Shown: piece by piece, positions 46,616 to 55,073 of the stretch | Position numbering within the stretch: the first letter of the stretch is position 1 | Layout: each line of letters begins with the position of its first letter | Source of the DNA: Candidatus Fermentithermobacillaceae bacterium | GTDB taxonomy: Bacteria; Bacillota; Sulfobacillia; Fermentithermobacillales; Fermentithermobacillaceae | NCBI GenBank assembly: GCA_012840345.1 | Contig: DULO01000130.1 | Coordinates: 1-64,000 of the forward strand | Length of the DNA: 64,000 nucleotides | Direction of reading: 5' to 3' | Program-made: the position numbers and the translations under genes | The notes under the pieces: model-generated | Databases searched by the model: none | Seen by the model: only the letters and a program-made list of their open reading frames with translations | What the model was told of the DNA's origin: nothing

Positions 46616-47743
46616 ATGAGCCTTGTGAAAGTCGGAGTTCCGAAAGAAATTAAGCCGGACGAAAACCGAGTGTCGCTTACGCCCGCGGGCGCGCAAGCCT
46701 TTACCGAGGCGGGGCACCAGGTGCTCTTGGAGAAGGGAGCAGGATTAGGAAGCGGGTTTGACGACAAGTCCTATGAGGCCGCCGGAGCCAAGATCCTCCC
46801 GGACGCCGAGTCCGTATGGACCGAAGCAGACATGATCATAAAGGTCAAAGAGCCTCTGCCGTCTGAGTACCCACTTATGCAGCGCGGTCAGCTCCTGTTT
46901 ACATATCTCCACCTCGCTCCTGAACCCGAGTTGACCCACGCTCTCATGGAAAAAGAAGTGGACGCCGTAGCGTACGAGACGGTCGAGTTGCCCAACCGGA
47001 CCCTGCCGTTGCTCACTCCTATGAGCGAGGTAGCCGGCCGCATGTCCATACAGATCGGCGCGCACTTCCTGGAGAAGCGGCACGGCGGTTCGGGAGTCCT
47101 TCTCGGGGCTGTCCCGGGAGTGCTTCCCGGTCACGTCGTGATCATTGGAGGCGGAGTCGTCGGCACCAATGCCGCCAAGATGGCGGTCGGTCTGGGCGCG
47201 AAGGTAACCATCATTGATGTGAACTTGGACAGGCTTAGGTATCTCGACGATGTGTTCGGCACCAAGATTCAGACCCTGGCGTCAAACGCTTACAACATAA
47301 ACGAGGCCGTGAGAAGCGCCGACTTGGTCGTGGGCGCCGTGCTGATCCACGGAGCCAAAGCGCCCAAGCTGGTTACCGAGTCCATGGTAGCCGGCATGAG
47401 GCCGGGTTCGGTTCTGGTTGACGTCGCGATAGACCAGGGTGGATGCATCGAGACCATGGACCATACCACGACCCACTCGAACCCGACATTCATGAAGCAC
47501 GGCGTAGTTCACTACTCGGTACCCAACATACCGGGAGCGGTTCCCAGGACCTCGACTCTGGCTCTGACAAACGCTACGCTGCCCTACGCGCTGCTCTTGG
47601 CCAACAAGGGTTTCAAGGACGCCGTAAGGTCCAATCCGGCGCTGGCGAAGGGCGTGAACGTGACCCAAGGGAAGATCACTTACAGCGCTGTGGCCGCTGC
47701 CCACAACTTGCCCTACACTCCGTTGGAGGAAGTTTTGGCGTAA
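46616..47743 (+). CDS. ald: Alanine dehydrogenase
   Basis: The NAD-dependent enzyme converts alanine to pyruvate and ammonia. The 375 residues include [20 protein letters not shown], the substrate lysine in [45 protein letters not shown] and the NAD site [21 protein letters not shown]. The ATG 46616 abuts AAAGG, while GTG 46625 is better spaced. A TTGACA (46497-46502) upstream lacks a convincing -10 partner. Alanine is a classical germinant and mother-cell fuel, which may explain its place among sporulation genes. Confidence 0.96.
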   Translation: MSLVKVGVPKEIKPDENRVSLTPAGAQAFTEAGHQVLLEKGAGLGSGFDDKSYEAAGAKILPDAESVWTEADMIIKVKEPLPSEYPLMQRGQLLFTYLHLAPEPELTHALMEKEVDAVAYETVELPNRTLPLLTPMSEVAGRMSIQIGAHFLEKRHGGSGVLLGAVPGVLPGHVVIIGGGVVGTNAAKMAVGLGAKVTIIDVNLDRLRYLDDVFGTKIQTLASNAYNINEAVRSADLVVGAVLIHGAKAPKLVTESMVAGMRPGSVLVDVAIDQGGCIETMDHTTTHSNPTFMKHGVVHYSVPNIPGAVPRTSTLALTNATLPYALLLANKGFKDAVRSNPALAKGVNVTQGKITYSAVAAAHNLPYTPLEEVLA

Positions 47744-47786
47744 AGCGCGGCGACGGTCCTTTGGGCGGCATCGAGACAGAAGAAAT

Positions 47787-47811
47787 GGGGGCTTCCTTGG
47801 AGGCCCCCTTT
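47787..47811 (+). terminator. Terminator-like hairpin after ald
   Basis: GGGGGCTT (47787-47794) pairs with AGGCCCCC (47801-47808, one wobble) around CCTTGG, followed by TTTCAT. The T stretch is short, so efficiency is uncertain. Confidence 0.6.
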
Positions 47812-47860
47812 CATGTCTACGGAATAGAACGACTGTATCTGACATAAGACTTGTAGAGGA

Positions 47861-47874
47861 ATGTTGTTCAACAT
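47861..47874. promoter_or_regulatory. Palindrome in the ald-xerD gap
   Basis: ATGTTGTTCAACAT is a perfect 6-2-6 inverted repeat, 111 bp before the xerD start. It could be an operator; no known box is matched. The remaining 47812-47984 shows nothing else clear. Confidence 0.3.
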
Positions 47875-47984
47875 GTAGGATATTTCTCCGGCAAAAGGGG
47901 AATATAGGTAAGCGCGGAAGGGTTTGTCCTTTTCGGGTCGAAGAATAGACTTCTTGAGTGCGCCCTTGGGGGAGGATGGTGGAA

Positions 47985-48872
47985 GTGGAAAGCCTCATAC
48001 AGGAGTTCATAGACTACCTGGGGCATGAGAAAGGGTTGGCCTCCAACACTCTCGAGTCTTACAGCCGGGACCTAAAGCAGTATTATGGCTTTTTGTCAGG
48101 GGATTCCTCGCTGTCGTTGGAGAACGCTTCCCAGTCCACCATTGTGGCTTACTTAATGTATCTAAGGAAACAAGGAAAAGCCACCGCTACCATCGCCCGC
48201 AGGTTGGCCGCGCTTAAAGCCTTCTACCAATTCTTAGTCAAGGAAAACTATGTAGAGAGCGATCCAACCGGAGAGCTGTCTTCGCCTAAGCTTGAGAGGA
48301 AACTTCCCAAGGTGCTCACCGTGGAAGAAGTGGAAAGGCTCTTGGCGCAGCCGGACTTCTCCACCCCGGCAGGGAAGCGGGACAAGGCCATGCTTGAGCT
48401 CCTGTACGCGACGGGAATCCGCGTCTCCGAGCTTGTCAATCTCAACGTGCAAGATGTGGACCTCCAGGAAGGTTTCGTGCGGTGCTTGGGGAAGGGCTCA
48501 AAGGAACGGGTTGTTCCCATAGGAGAGATGGCCATAATAGCCCTTCGGAGTTACCTGGAAAACGCGAGGTCCAAACTCATCGCCGACCCCAAGGAAAAGG
48601 CGCTGTTCGTTAACCACCACGGGCGCAGGCTTACCAGGCAAGGGTTCTGGAAGATCGTGAAGAAGTACTCGCAGCAGGCGCTCATCAGAAAAGAGATTAC
48701 TCCCCATACTCTGCGGCATTCTTTCGCGACCCACCTCTTGGAAAACGGCGCGGACATAAGGGCCGTCCAGGAGATGTTGGGCCATGCCGACATTTCCACT
48801 ACCCAGATATACACTCACGTCACGAAAGACAGGCTAAAAGACGTCTACGCGAAGAGCCATCCCCGCGCGTAG
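47985..48872 (+). CDS. xerD: Site-specific tyrosine recombinase XerD
   Basis: XerD resolves chromosome dimers at dif. The predicted 295 residues match XerD size. The SAM-like N-terminal domain has EFIDYLGHEKGLASNTLESYSRDL; the catalytic domain has the active arginine in YATGIRVSELVNL, then HTLRHSFATHLLENGADIRAVQEMLGHADISTTQIYTHV with the second arginine, both histidines and the nucleophilic tyrosine. GTG 47985 is 9 nt after GGGGGAGG; ATG 47976 abuts it. The position ahead of dacF-spoIIA is conserved with Bacillus. Confidence 0.95.
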   Translation: MESLIQEFIDYLGHEKGLASNTLESYSRDLKQYYGFLSGDSSLSLENASQSTIVAYLMYLRKQGKATATIARRLAALKAFYQFLVKENYVESDPTGELSSPKLERKLPKVLTVEEVERLLAQPDFSTPAGKRDKAMLELLYATGIRVSELVNLNVQDVDLQEGFVRCLGKGSKERVVPIGEMAIIALRSYLENARSKLIADPKEKALFVNHHGRRLTRQGFWKIVKKYSQQALIRKEITPHTLRHSFATHLLENGADIRAVQEMLGHADISTTQIYTHVTKDRLKDVYAKSHPRA

Positions 48873-48919
48873 CCGGTTATCGCGGCCGGTCCGTTGCCCT
48901 CTAATAACACCGTGACCCT

Positions 48920-48939
48920 CTTGGAACTATAACTCCAAG
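48920..48939. promoter_or_regulatory. Inverted repeat before dacF
   Basis: CTTGGA (48920-48925) and TCCAAG (48934-48939) form a symmetrical repeat around ACTATAAC, 25 bp before the dacF start. It may be an operator or a small hairpin; no regulator can be named. Confidence 0.3.
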
Positions 48940-48964
48940 GACTTAAACTTTGGAGGCGTTCGTC

Positions 48965-50170
48965 ATGGATTCCAAGAGCCAAACGCGAAAGACACGCATC
49001 TCTGGGGCGCGGAGATGGATGGCCCTTGCGGTCGCGGTTCTAATGACCTTCGTTTCGATGCCTACGGCCCCGGCGGCGGCCGCTCCGCCCGGGATCGAGT
49101 CGGTTCCCCCGCCGAGGGTCGATTCCCCGTCGTGCGTCGTAATGGACGCGGTATCCGGAGAGGTCTTGTTTGAGAAGGACGCCCACGTAAAGAGAACCCC
49201 CGCCAGCGTGACAAAGATTATGACCCTGGTGTTGGCGTTTGAGGATGTGGCTTCCGGCAAGGTCAAACTCACCGATGAAGCCGTCGCGTCTGAAAACGCC
49301 TGGGAGATGGGGGGCACGGAAGTATGGGCCGAGCCTGGAGAGACCATGCCTTTGGACGAATGGCTGAAAGCGGTGGCGGTGGCGTCGGCCAACGACGCCG
49401 CTGTGATCGTGGCTGAGCATTTGGCGGGCACTGAGGAAGCCTTCGTCGCCAGGATGAACCAAAGGGCAAAGGAACTGGGAATGGAGAACACCACCTTCAA
49501 GAACCCTCACGGGCTTGACGAAGAGGGACATGAGACCACGGCCATGGACTTGGCCATACTGTCCAGGCACGCCGTGACGGTTCCCCACCTCTTGGATTAC
49601 ACCAAGATATACATGCAGGAATTCCGCGGCGGCAAGAACATGCTTACCAACTTCAACAAGCTGGTCTACTTGTACCCGGGTTGCGACGGCCTTAAGACCG
49701 GCCACACCAGCAAATCGGGATACTGCATTTCGGCCACAGCGGAAAGGGACGGTTCAAGGTTCATCGTCGTCCTTATGGGAGCCGAGACGCCTGACCAGAG
49801 GCAAAATGACGCCTGGCGCCTTTTGGACTGGTGTTTTGCCAACTTCCGGTCTCTTAAGATCCTGGAGAAAGACGAGTGTGTCGGGCAGGCCAGGGTCTTA
49901 AAGGGCAGAACCGACACCGTGGGCTTTATGCCGGAGCGCCCCGTCGCCGTCACCCTTACCAAAGCTGACAAAGGAGAGGTCCGGAGGACGATAGTACTGG
50001 ACCAAGTTGTCGCTCCCGTGAAAAAGGGAGACGTTATAGGGAGCGTCCAAGTGGAAGTGGACGGACGGGTGATGGCAACCGTGCCGCTTGTGGCGGCGGA
50101 AGACGTGGCCCGGGCCAGTTTCTTGGACTACGCGTTAAGGTATTTACGGGCTTTCACCATAGGCAGGTAG
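48965..50170 (+). CDS. dacF: D-alanyl-D-alanine carboxypeptidase DacF
   Basis: This low-molecular-weight penicillin-binding protein trims peptidoglycan peptides, in B. subtilis in the forespore to set cortex cross-linking. The 401 residues have a basic leader and signal peptide (MALAVAVLMTFVSMPTAPAAAA), the SxxK motif SVTK at 81-84, SAN at 141-143 and KTG at 244-246. A C-terminal PBP5-type domain and amphipathic tail (LDYALRYLRAF) follow. ATG 48965 has GGAGG 8 nt upstream. It precedes spoIIAA as in the classical dacF-spoIIA locus. Confidence 0.94.
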   Translation: MDSKSQTRKTRISGARRWMALAVAVLMTFVSMPTAPAAAAPPGIESVPPPRVDSPSCVVMDAVSGEVLFEKDAHVKRTPASVTKIMTLVLAFEDVASGKVKLTDEAVASENAWEMGGTEVWAEPGETMPLDEWLKAVAVASANDAAVIVAEHLAGTEEAFVARMNQRAKELGMENTTFKNPHGLDEEGHETTAMDLAILSRHAVTVPHLLDYTKIYMQEFRGGKNMLTNFNKLVYLYPGCDGLKTGHTSKSGYCISATAERDGSRFIVVLMGAETPDQRQNDAWRLLDWCFANFRSLKILEKDECVGQARVLKGRTDTVGFMPERPVAVTLTKADKGEVRRTIVLDQVVAPVKKGDVIGSVQVEVDGRVMATVPLVAAEDVARASFLDYALRYLRAFTIGR

Positions 50171-50240
50171 CCTAGGCCCGTTGAGGCGGCCTGTGGTTCA
50201 GGCCGGTCGCGTAGAGGCCGGCAACATAGGCAAGTAACAA

Positions 50241-50267
50241 AGAGGAATCGCCTTCGCGCCGTCGAAA
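50241..50267 (+). promoter_or_regulatory. Candidate sigma-H promoter of the spoIIA operon
   Basis: AGAGGAATC (50241-50249) fits the sigma-H -35 (RnAGGAWWW) at all but the last position, and GTCGAAA (50261-50267) fits the -10 (RnnGAAT) but for the last base, with an 11-bp spacer. CGTCGAA (50260-50266), overlapping the -10, is one base from a Spo0A box. Both fit the known sigma-H and Spo0A control of spoIIA. Confidence 0.55.
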
Positions 50268-50287
50268 TGTAAAAGGAAAATTTTAAC

Positions 50288-50656
50288 ATGGGCGGTGCGA
50301 GGGCGATGCATTTGTCGTTCAACAGAAACCCGGCTTGCGTTATCGCGGAAGTTTCAGGAGAACTGGACTTGTCCACCGCCGGGTCATTTAGGGACAGGGT
50401 AGACCAAGAACTCATGCGGACGGGTTCTCCCAACCTGGTCCTTAACCTGCAGAACCTGGAATTCATAGACTCCACCGGCTTGGGGGTGCTGCTTGGGCGC
50501 CACAGGCAGGTGACGGCGGCGGGAGGCAAGCTTATCCTCGCCGGTCCCCCTCCCAAGGTGCTGGCCATGATCGAAATGGCGGGCCTCTCATCGGTCCTTA
50601 TAATCGCGCGAAGCCAGGAGGAGGCGCTTAGGCTTTTGGGAGGTGCCTTGTCGTGA
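50288..50656 (+). CDS. spoIIAA: Anti-sigma F factor antagonist SpoIIAA
   Basis: The unphosphorylated form displaces SpoIIAB from sigma F in the forespore. The 122-residue STAS protein has VSGELDLSTAGSFRDRVDQEL and LEFIDSTGLGVLLGRHRQV, in which the serine after aspartate is the site phosphorylated by SpoIIAB. ATG 50288 and ATG 50306 are both possible starts; the second would match Bacillus length better. It overlaps spoIIAB by 4 nt. Confidence 0.95.
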   Translation: MGGARAMHLSFNRNPACVIAEVSGELDLSTAGSFRDRVDQELMRTGSPNLVLNLQNLEFIDSTGLGVLLGRHRQVTAAGGKLILAGPPPKVLAMIEMAGLSSVLIIARSQEEALRLLGGALS

Positions 50657-51066
50657 AGAGAGAGATGTTCATGCGGTTCTCAGCCCATCCTTCCAACGTT
50701 TCCGTGGCGCGGATCGCCGTCGCCACCTTCGCCGCGGGCGCCGACTTTACCATCCCTGACATTGAGGAGATAAAGGTGGCGGTTTCCGAGGCCGTGTCCA
50801 ACGCCGTGCTCCACGCGTATCCGGGAGGCGAGGGCGAGGTGACGGTCTCGGTTACAAGCCAAGGGGACGAACTGGTGATAGAAGTAAGAGACCAGGGATG
50901 CGGCATCCCGGATATCGAGAAGGCCAAAGAGCCCGGCTTCACCACGGTTCCCGAGCACATGGGCTTGGGGCTCTCGTTCATCGAGTCGTTCATGGACTCG
51001 GTGTCACTGGAGTCCGAAGTGGGTTCCGGCACTGCCGTCAGGATGGTTAAGAAGAGATGCCCTTAG
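50653..51066 (+). CDS. spoIIAB: Anti-sigma F factor and kinase SpoIIAB
   Basis: This GHKL-family protein of 137 residues holds sigma F and phosphorylates SpoIIAA. The ATP-binding motifs are VSEAVSNAVLHAY (N box), VRDQGCGIPDIEKA (G1 box) and HMGLGLSFIESFMD (G2). MFMRFSAHPSNVSVARI is the typical start. GTG 50653 overlaps spoIIAA, and its end overlaps sigF by 10 nt, so the stoichiometry is set by coupling. Confidence 0.96.
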   Translation: MKREMFMRFSAHPSNVSVARIAVATFAAGADFTIPDIEEIKVAVSEAVSNAVLHAYPGGEGEVTVSVTSQGDELVIEVRDQGCGIPDIEKAKEPGFTTVPEHMGLGLSFIESFMDSVSLESEVGSGTAVRMVKKRCP

Positions 51067-51827
51067 ATAGAGCAGTTTTTGAAAGAGCGAGGGGCGGCGA
51101 CCAAAAGGCAAGGGAAGAGATCTTCAACGCCAATACCGGCCTCATTTGGGCCGCGGTCAACCGCTTCGCGGGGCTGCTTGAAAAGGAAGACCTTTACCAG
51201 CTGGGCGCCATAGGTCTCTTAAAGGCCATAGACAGGTTTGATCCCGATTACGGAGCTCAGTTTTCCACGTTCGCCGTTCCCCACATAATGGGCGAAATGC
51301 GCCGTTTCCTGAGAGACAACACCCCGGTTAAGGTCGAGAGGCGCCTTAAGGAGATCGCTTCTATGGCCAAACGGTTCAGGACGGCCTACCGGTCAAGGCG
51401 GGGTCTTGAGCCTTCGTTGGAAGAGATGGCGAAAGCTCTGGAAGTGGAAGTGGACACGCTGATATCCGCCTTGGACGCCACACAAACTACGGTCTATCTT
51501 GAAGACCTGCCTGCCTACAGAGAAGAGGCCGCGGCATCCACAGAACACGCTCCCGAAGGAACCCTTGATTCCATGGACCTCCACAGGGCTTTGGAACTCC
51601 TCGAACCCAAGGAACGGGCTATCATTGAGTCCAGGTTCTTCTACGACAAGACCCAAGCCGAAATATCGAAGGACATCGGCATATCCCAGGCTCACGTCTC
51701 CAGGCTTGAAAAAAAGGCCCTATCGGTGCTGAAGTCGTACCTCGAGGCCCGCGGCGACCGTTTTGACCGGGTGCCGGAAGGGGATACTACGGAACGTGAG
51801 AAAAATCGTGGGGCCGTAACCGCGTAG
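51057..51827 (+). CDS. sigF: RNA polymerase sporulation sigma factor F
   Basis: Sigma F is the first forespore-specific sigma factor. The 256 residues show region 2 with EDLYQLGAIGLLKAIDRFDP and FSTFAVPHIMGEMRRFLRDN, region 3 with PSLEEMAKALEVEVDTL, and region 4 with QAEISKDIGISQAHVSRLEKKAL. A tail of about 25 polar residues follows region 4. ATG 51057 lies within the spoIIAB end. spoVAC starts 26 bp downstream. Confidence 0.96.
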   Translation: MPLDRAVFERARGGDQKAREEIFNANTGLIWAAVNRFAGLLEKEDLYQLGAIGLLKAIDRFDPDYGAQFSTFAVPHIMGEMRRFLRDNTPVKVERRLKEIASMAKRFRTAYRSRRGLEPSLEEMAKALEVEVDTLISALDATQTTVYLEDLPAYREEAAASTEHAPEGTLDSMDLHRALELLEPKERAIIESRFFYDKTQAEISKDIGISQAHVSRLEKKALSVLKSYLEARGDRFDRVPEGDTTEREKNRGAVTA

Positions 51828-51853
51828 ACAAGGCTCCTTGAGGGAGATGACCG

Positions 51854-52303
51854 ATGGCCAAAGCCACAGTCAGGGAAGCCGAAGCCTACAACATGCTGGT
51901 AAAAGGGTTTCACCCACCCCGTCAGGTCGCCAGGAACTTCATAAAAGCCTATATGGTCGGCGGAAGCATCTGCGTGGTGGGGCAAATAATCTTGGATTAT
52001 CTGGTCGCCAAAGGCGTTCCTTTCGTCCAGGCCAGCAGTATGACCTCCTCAACCATGGTGTTTTTGGGCGCGCTCCTCACGGGGCTTGGAATTTACGATG
52101 AGATCGGCCGGTTTGCCGGCATGGGCAGCGCCCTGCCCATCACCGGGTTCGCCAATTCCATCGTTTCGCCCGCCATGGAGTTCAAACGTGAGGGCTTCGT
52201 TCTCGGAGTCTCGGCGAGGATGTTCCAAATAGCCGGGCCCGTTTTGGTCTACGGGGCTCTTAGCAGCATCATTGTCTCAATCCTGAAAGTATTCGTCTTC
52301 TAA
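51854..52303 (+). CDS. spoVAC: Stage V sporulation protein AC
   Basis: SpoVAC is a membrane channel component for dipicolinic acid movement into and out of the spore. The 149 residues contain a cytosolic N-terminus and about four membrane segments, with FIKAYMVGGSICVVGQ and GFANSIVSPAMEFKREGFVLG typical of the SpoVAC/SpoVAEB family. GAGGGAG stands before ATG 51854. Only spoVAC, AD and AE are present; spoVAA, AB and AF are absent. Confidence 0.94.
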   Translation: MAKATVREAEAYNMLVKGFHPPRQVARNFIKAYMVGGSICVVGQIILDYLVAKGVPFVQASSMTSSTMVFLGALLTGLGIYDEIGRFAGMGSALPITGFANSIVSPAMEFKREGFVLGVSARMFQIAGPVLVYGALSSIIVSILKVFVF

Positions 52304-52327
52304 AGAAAAGGGTTTTCGGGGGGCTTC

Positions 52328-53341
52328 ATGTTGGAATCAATGCGGCGTGGCTCGTCCACGTGCGTTTTTAGGGAGATGCCGGTGATCGTGTCGGCGGCCG
52401 CGGTGTGCGGCCCCAAAGAAGGCAAGGGACCGCTAGGACCCGGTTTTGACCTGATATACAAGGACACGCTTGCCGGCGAGAACTCCTGGGAGAAGGCCGA
52501 GTCCAGGATGGCGCGGCAAGCCGTGGAAATCGCCCTGGCAAAAGCGTCCCTTAGCAACAACGATGTGGATTTTCTCTTCGCCGGAGACCTTCTTAACCAG
52601 ATAACCGCCTCCGGGTTTATGGGCAGGGAGCTAAACATTCCGTTCCTGGGCATATACGGGGCATGTTCGACGATGATTGAAGGGATGGGGTTGGCCGCGG
52701 CTTTGGTGGCAGGCGGTTTTGCCCGGCGGGCGGTGGCGGCGGCGTCCAGCCACCACGATACCGCCGAGAGGCAATACAGGTACCCTACCGAGTTTGGGTA
52801 TCAGCGAGCGCCTACCAGCCAGTGGACCGTGACGGGGGCGGGAGCCGCGGTGCTTGCCAATGAGGGGTCCGGACCCAGGATCGAAAGCTTCACCGCGGGA
52901 AGGATCCAAGACTACGGCATCATAGACCCAAACGACATGGGCTCGGCCATGGCTCCGGCTTTTGTGGACACCCTTTGCCGCCACTTGGAAGACATGTCTC
53001 GCGGTCCCCAGGATTACGACCTGGTCCTGTCGGGCGACTTGGGGAGAATCGGGTCTACCGTGGCGAGGCACTTGCTCAAAGAAAAGGGGATTGATCTCAC
53101 CGGTGTCCATGAGGACTCGGGGCTTTTAGTCTACGAGATGACGCCGGAGATATGTTCCGGCGCGTCGGGCTGCGGGTGCATCGCGACGGTGTTCGCGGCC
53201 AAAGTATGGAAAGAGCTAAGTGCCGGGAAACTTAAGAGGGTGCTGTTGATCGCCACCGGCGCCCTTCACAGCCCGACAACATGTCAGCAGAACGAATCCA
53301 TCCCATCTGTGGCTCACGCCGTATCCGTGTTGGGGGTGTGA
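52328..53341 (+). CDS. spoVAD: Stage V sporulation protein AD
   Basis: SpoVAD binds dipicolinic acid and has a thiolase/KAS-III-like fold. The 337 residues include DFLFAGDLLNQITASGFMGREL, the thiolase-type cysteine context YGACSTMIEGM, SSHHDTAERQYRYPTEFGYQR and SGASGCGCIATVF. It sits between spoVAC and spoVAE, 24 and 21 bp apart, in the conserved C-D-E order. Confidence 0.95.
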   Translation: MLESMRRGSSTCVFREMPVIVSAAAVCGPKEGKGPLGPGFDLIYKDTLAGENSWEKAESRMARQAVEIALAKASLSNNDVDFLFAGDLLNQITASGFMGRELNIPFLGIYGACSTMIEGMGLAAALVAGGFARRAVAAASSHHDTAERQYRYPTEFGYQRAPTSQWTVTGAGAAVLANEGSGPRIESFTAGRIQDYGIIDPNDMGSAMAPAFVDTLCRHLEDMSRGPQDYDLVLSGDLGRIGSTVARHLLKEKGIDLTGVHEDSGLLVYEMTPEICSGASGCGCIATVFAAKVWKELSAGKLKRVLLIATGALHSPTTCQQNESIPSVAHAVSVLGV

Positions 53342-53362
53342 ACCCAAGGAGATGAAGCGATT

Positions 53363-53713
53363 GTGACTTTGGTAAGGGCTTTTCTCGTGGGCGGGCTCTT
53401 GTGCGGCCTTGCCCAACTGATACTGGACACGACCAAAGCCAACCCGGCCATCATCATGGTTTCGGCGGTAAGCGTCGGAGCCGTCCTCTCCGGCCTGGGG
53501 CTGTACGGGCCCTTGGTCACACTGGGAGGCGCCGGAGCGACCATCCCGCTTACCGGGTTTGGGCACTTGCTTGTGACGGGGATGGTGGAGGACGCTACTC
53601 GTTCAGGTCTTTTCGGGATCCTGACGGGGGGATTCCGCGCGGCGTCCGCCGCCCTTATGGCAGCCATCATTTTCGGTTACCTGATGTCGGTGCTGTTCAA
53701 TCCCAAGGGCTAG
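53363..53713 (+). CDS. spoVAE: Stage V sporulation protein AE (SpoVAEb type)
   Basis: This 116-residue membrane protein has about four hydrophobic helices. AFLVGGLLCGLAQLILDTTKANPAIIM and TIPLTGFGHLLVTGMVEDATRSGLFGILTGGF fit SpoVAEb. GTG 53363 has AAGGAGATG upstream. It closes the sigF-spoVA stretch; the next gene has its own leader. Confidence 0.93.
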   Translation: MTLVRAFLVGGLLCGLAQLILDTTKANPAIIMVSAVSVGAVLSGLGLYGPLVTLGGAGATIPLTGFGHLLVTGMVEDATRSGLFGILTGGFRAASAALMAAIIFGYLMSVLFNPKG

Positions 53714-53746
53714 CGGGGACAAGGTTGGCCGGGAAAGGTCAGCCCA

Positions 53747-53777
53747 GCTTCTTCAAACCGGCCGGGCTTCTTCAAAC
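53747..53777. repeat. 12-bp direct repeat upstream of the HtrA gene
   Basis: GCTTCTTCAAAC occurs at 53747-53758 and again at 53766-53777, 19 bp apart, in the leader of the protease gene. It could be a binding site for a stress regulator; this is a guess from position. Confidence 0.4.
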
Positions 53778-53842
53778 TGGGATAATCGTGTAGACTAGAC
53801 TCGATAGAGAAGATTTTGCGCGCGGAGACCGGAGTGAGCGAA

Positions 53843-55051
53843 ATGACCAAGACCCCTCTGTTCAGACGGGCTGAAGCTTGCTTACTGGCCCTGGCGGTTA
53901 TCGGCACCGCCTTGGGAGCCGCCCTCACCTTTTGGGAGGGCAGGACCGAAGCGGCTATATGGGAACCGCCTGAACCCCGAAGAATAGACCATTCGACGCA
54001 GGGCGACCCGGAAGAACCCTGGCGCCTTGAGGACGAGGAAAACACAATCGCGGTCTTTGACTTCGCCAAACGGGGCGTCGTCATGGTCTCAACGGAACAG
54101 CCCAGCGCTCTGGCAAATATGAGTTACAAAGGCAACGGGTCTGGTTTTTTCATCGATGAGGAAGGGCATATTCTCACCAACCACCACGTGATCGCCGACT
54201 CCACTTCGATAGTTGTTCACACCTACTCCGGAAAGTCTTACCCGGCGGTGGTCGTCGGAAGCGATAGATTGACCGACCTCGCCGTATTGAAGATAGACGC
54301 GCCGGAAGATGAAATCTGGCCGCTTACCTTCGCGGACTACGACAAGGTCCGGGTGGGGCAAAAAGCCATAGTGCTGGGAAGCCCATACGCGACGGGCACC
54401 AGTCTCGGGCTGGACAGGTCTCCCACCACTACCACGGGCATAATCAGCGCCAAGGACCGGTCTTTGCCCATTCAGAGCGAGACAAAACCCGGCGTCAACG
54501 AGTTCACCATCGAGAACCTCATACAGACGGACGCCGCGGTGAACCCGGGGAACAGCGGAGGGCCGCTCCTCAACTCGTCAGGAGAGGTTGTAGGAGTGGT
54601 TACCGCCATCATGGACTCCGCCATGGGAATAGGCTTCGCTGTCCCGTCAGAAGTCGTCCTGCAAGTGCTTCCGCAAATGATGAGAGAGGGCCAAGTACGA
54701 AGGGCTTTCATGGGCATTCAGTACCACGCTCTCGACGTTTGGGCCAAGAACCTGGGAGACAAGTACTCCCTTTTGGGGCTGCCGGTGACCGAAGGAGCCC
54801 TGCTGGTACAGGTTGAGCCGGGCGGTCCCGCCGACAAAGCCGGGCTTCGCGGAGGAAACAGGACCGTGACTGTGGACGGAGAACAAGTCATGGTCGGAGG
54901 AGACATTATTGTCGGCCTTCAAGGAGTACCTATATACGGCTCGAACTTGCAGCGTGAGATCCTAAAGTACAAACCCGGCGACAAACTCGAATTGGAAATC
55001 CTCCGGGACGGCAAGAGACTGTTCGTCGAGATTGTGCTAGGATCCAGGTAG
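53843..55051 (+). CDS. HtrA-type serine protease with PDZ domain
   Basis: This membrane-anchored quality-control protease has 402 residues. The N-terminal anchor is AEACLLALAVIGTALGAAL. The trypsin-like triad is visible as histidine in ILTNHHVIADS, aspartate in DRLTDLAVLKID and serine in VNPGNSGGPLLN. A C-terminal PDZ domain starts near residue 290 (VEPGGPADKAGLRGGNRTV). ATG 53843 follows GGAG by 8 nt; a TTG at 53816 would extend it. In Firmicutes such proteins respond to envelope stress. Confidence 0.9.
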   Translation: MTKTPLFRRAEACLLALAVIGTALGAALTFWEGRTEAAIWEPPEPRRIDHSTQGDPEEPWRLEDEENTIAVFDFAKRGVVMVSTEQPSALANMSYKGNGSGFFIDEEGHILTNHHVIADSTSIVVHTYSGKSYPAVVVGSDRLTDLAVLKIDAPEDEIWPLTFADYDKVRVGQKAIVLGSPYATGTSLGLDRSPTTTTGIISAKDRSLPIQSETKPGVNEFTIENLIQTDAAVNPGNSGGPLLNSSGEVVGVVTAIMDSAMGIGFAVPSEVVLQVLPQMMREGQVRRAFMGIQYHALDVWAKNLGDKYSLLGLPVTEGALLVQVEPGGPADKAGLRGGNRTVTVDGEQVMVGGDIIVGLQGVPIYGSNLQREILKYKPGDKLELEILRDGKRLFVEIVLGSR

Positions 55052-55073
55052 CAAAGACCTGGGAGGACTGCCC

